This document shows, in pieces, positions 62,304 to 64,000 of a stretch of 64,000 bases of DNA. Every line of letters begins with the position of its first letter. Position 1 is the first letter of the stretch. A model generated the notes under the pieces. The model did no database searches, was not told where the DNA came from, and saw nothing but the letters and a program-made list of their open reading frames with translations. Location: NCBI GenBank assembly GCA_051744845.1, contig JBNJDJ010000003.1:1-64000 (forward strand), read 5' to 3'. A program made the position numbers and the translations under genes. The DNA comes from JBNJDJ01 sp051744845 (GTDB taxonomy: Bacteria > Bacillota > Clostridia > Peptostreptococcales > Acidaminobacteraceae).

Positions 62304-63194
62304 ATGTTAAAAATGAAAATTCCAGCAACTTCTGCAAATATAGGTCCTGGATTTGATTGTCTTGGAGTTGCTTTAAATATTTTTTTAGAATTAACTATTC
62401 AAAAAAGTACTTCAAATCAATTTATTTGGAAAGATAAATCAAATATAGTTAAAAAAGAAAATAATTTAATAATTAATACAATTGATAATATTTTAAAAAA
62501 GAATAATTCTAAAAAAAATTATAAAATAACTGTAATAAAAAACGATATTCCTATATCAAGAGGCTTAGGTTCATCAGCTGCTGCTATCGTAGCAGGGGTT
62601 TATTGTGCTAATTATTTATTAGACAATAAATATTCAAATAATGAATTAATTAAAATTGCTTCCGATATAGAAGGACATCCTGATAATATAGTCCCGTCAA
62701 TAAAAGGTGGACTTCAAATAAGTAAAAAAATTAATAATAAATATATTATTGATCAAATTAATTTTCCAAAAAATTTAAATTTTTGTATTCTTGTTCCTAA
62801 TTTCAAGTTAAGTACAAAAAAAGCAAGAGAAGCTTTACCTAAAAAGTATAAAAAGAAAGATGTTTTATTTACTTTATCAAATTTAGGAATGTTAATTAAT
62901 GCTTTTAATAATAATAATTTAGAAAACATTAAATATTTATTAGAAGATAAAATTCATCAACCTTACAGAATAAACTTAATCAAAGATGGGAAAAAACTTT
63001 TTAAAAAAATCGATTCTTTAAATACCTACGGTAAATTTATAAGTGGAGCAGGCCCTACTTTGATTTGTTTAATAAAAGATGAAAAAGTCCTAAATGAAAT
63101 AGATAAATATATTAATACTCTTAATACTAAATGGAAAATTTATAAAAGTACAATCAATAATCAAGGCATTAAACTAGAGGTGAATCATGGATAA
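62304..63194 (+). CDS. thrB: Homoserine kinase
   Basis: Phosphorylates homoserine in threonine synthesis. 296 residues, GHMP fold: KIPATSANIGPGFDCLGVAL, IPISRGLGSSAAAIVAGVYCAN (ATP loop), GHPDNIVPSIKGG and GAGPTLICLI. The stop overlaps the lysC start by 8 bases. No thrC is in the window; it may lie beyond the right edge or elsewhere. Confidence 0.95.
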   Translation: MLKMKIPATSANIGPGFDCLGVALNIFLELTIQKSTSNQFIWKDKSNIVKKENNLIINTIDNILKKNNSKKNYKITVIKNDIPISRGLGSSAAAIVAGVYCANYLLDNKYSNNELIKIASDIEGHPDNIVPSIKGGLQISKKINNKYIIDQINFPKNLNFCILVPNFKLSTKKAREALPKKYKKKDVLFTLSNLGMLINAFNNNNLENIKYLLEDKIHQPYRINLIKDGKKLFKKIDSLNTYGKFISGAGPTLICLIKDEKVLNEIDKYINTLNTKWKIYKSTINNQGIKLEVNHG

Positions 63195-64000
63195 TATAAT
63201 TGTTAAAAAATTTGGAGGTAGTTCTCTCAAAGACATTAATAGAATTAAGAGTGTAGCTAATCAAATAAAAAATGACTACTCAAAAAATAAATTAGTAATC
63301 GTTGTATCAGCAATGGGTGACTCAACTAATGAATTAATAGATATGGCAAAAAAAATTTCAAACAAGCCTTCTAAAAGAGAAATAGATATGCTTTTATCAA
63401 CAGGAGAACAAATCTCTATTTCTCTTTTAGCTATAGCTTTACAAGAAATAGGTTGTAAATCTATTTCTCTTACAGGAGGACAGTCTGGTATTAAAACTGA
63501 TTCTTATCATAATAAAGCTAGAATTGCTGAAATTGATACTACACGTATAAAAAAAGAATTAAATAATAATAATATTGTAATCATAGCTGGATTTCAAGGA
63601 GTTACAAAAAATTTAGATATTACCACTTTAGGAAGAGGAGGTTCTGATACTACAGCAGTTGCAGTAGCTAGTGCACTAAATGCAAAAATATGTGAGATTT
63701 ATACAGATGTTGATGGAATATATACTACTGACCCTAGAATATGTCCTGAAAGTAAAAAACTAAAAGAAATTAGTTATAAAGAAATGTTAGAGTTTGCTCG
63801 ACAAGGCGCTAGTGTACTACATCCTAGGAGTGTAGAGATTGCTAGTAAATATAAATTACCTTTAATTGTTAAATCTTCTTATGAAAATAAGAATGGAACA
63901 AAAATTATAAAGGAGTCAACTATGGAAAAAACATTAATTAGAGGAATTGCTTTAGACAATAATATCAATAGAATAACTGTAACAAAAGTTCCAGATCGAC
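63187..64000 (+). CDS. lysC: Aspartokinase, 3' end cut by the window edge
   Basis: First step of the aspartate pathway: makes aspartyl phosphate. The first 271 residues were translated by hand. NIIVKKFGGSSL and the family blocks VSAMGDSTNELI, LLSTGEQISISLLAI, AGFQGV, TTLGRGGSDTTAVAVA, CEIYTDVDGIYTTDPR and EMLEFARQGASVLHPRSVEIA are clear. The start ATG (63187) has GAGGTGA before it and overlaps thrB. The beginning of the regulatory ACT part is at the right edge. It is probably feedback-inhibited; the isoform type is not known. Confidence 0.95.
   Translation, partial: MDNIIVKKFGGSSLKDINRIKSVANQIKNDYSKNKLVIVVSAMGDSTNELIDMAKKISNKPSKREIDMLLSTGEQISISLLAIALQEIGCKSISLTGGQSGIKTDSYHNKARIAEIDTTRIKKELNNNNIVIIAGFQGVTKNLDITTLGRGGSDTTAVAVASALNAKICEIYTDVDGIYTTDPRICPESKKLKEISYKEMLEFARQGASVLHPRSVEIASKYKLPLIVKSSYENKNGTKIIKESTMEKTLIRGIALDNNINRITVTKVPDR

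Noticed and set aside
1..64000. CRISPR array, IS element, prophage or integrated plasmid
   Set aside because: No regularly spaced repeats, transposase, integrase, phage structural or replication genes were seen; gene content is housekeeping with tight operons.

Overview
This window is a compact stretch of chromosome, very AT-rich (by eye below 30% G+C). It comes from an anaerobic, low-GC Firmicute, most likely a member of the Clostridia or Tissierellia. The evidence is strong GGAGG ribosome binding sites, a valine T-box, a c-di-GMP-II riboswitch, IreB, RNase J, DUF4364 and UPF0735 ACT-domain families. Ferredoxin-linked enzymes (IorAB, a ferredoxin-domain aldo/keto reductase, a DUF362 protein) point to an anaerobe that ferments amino acids. 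I cannot name the genus. No rRNA, tRNA, IS element, prophage or CRISPR array was seen, and no gene-free stretch exceeds 300 bases.

Layout, mostly on the minus strand. 1-4477: a type IV pilus operon (pilB, pilT, pilC, prepilin, running off the left edge), driven by a consensus promoter and a c-di-GMP-II riboswitch that ends in a terminator. 4483-15107: a housekeeping block with Bacillus yrr-like gene order (alaS, ireB, an aldo/keto reductase, ruvX, DUF1292, fur, rnj, ylbF-like, mltG, trmR, trhP, udk). 15109-24320: UPF0182 membrane protein, a hybrid histidine kinase with a separate Cache-domain partner, hpt, malic enzyme, an unlisted 47-residue membrane peptide and a lipoprotein deacetylase. 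24395-29149: DUF4364 regulator (+), then folC and valS behind a T-box. 29152-37611: a small orphan, a Gx-type transporter, tcdA, pepT, an aminotransferase, sbcC, sbcD and a GIY-YIG/LuxS reading frame. 37646-48777: CPBP protease, DUF362 protein, HtrA, an HD-GYP-like protein, RNase HI, a HAD protein, yjbQ, iorBA, yebC, nadE and small housekeeping genes. 48941-60371: a class A PBP with an inserted peptidoglycan-binding domain, thiI with its cysteine desulfurase, a YprB-type nuclease, a small orphan, and parC/parE-like topoisomerase genes. 60542 to the end: a threonine operon on the plus strand (ACT regulator, hom, thrB, lysC, cut by the right edge).

How the parts fit together. c-di-GMP appears at three points: the riboswitch controls transcription of the pilus operon, the PilB motor carries an N-terminal MshEN c-di-GMP-binding domain, and an HD-GYP-like protein is encoded elsewhere. 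Several genes serve tRNA function: trhP/trmR (wobble uridine), tcdA (t6A), the desulfurase/thiI pair (4-thiouridine), and two aminoacyl-tRNA synthetases.

The two observations I rate highest are the two-level c-di-GMP control of the pilus, and the GIY-YIG nuclease frame that runs without a stop into a complete luxS gene that still keeps its own ribosome binding site. Start codons were moved where the Shine-Dalgarno site showed that the longest reading frame began inside the ribosome binding site.
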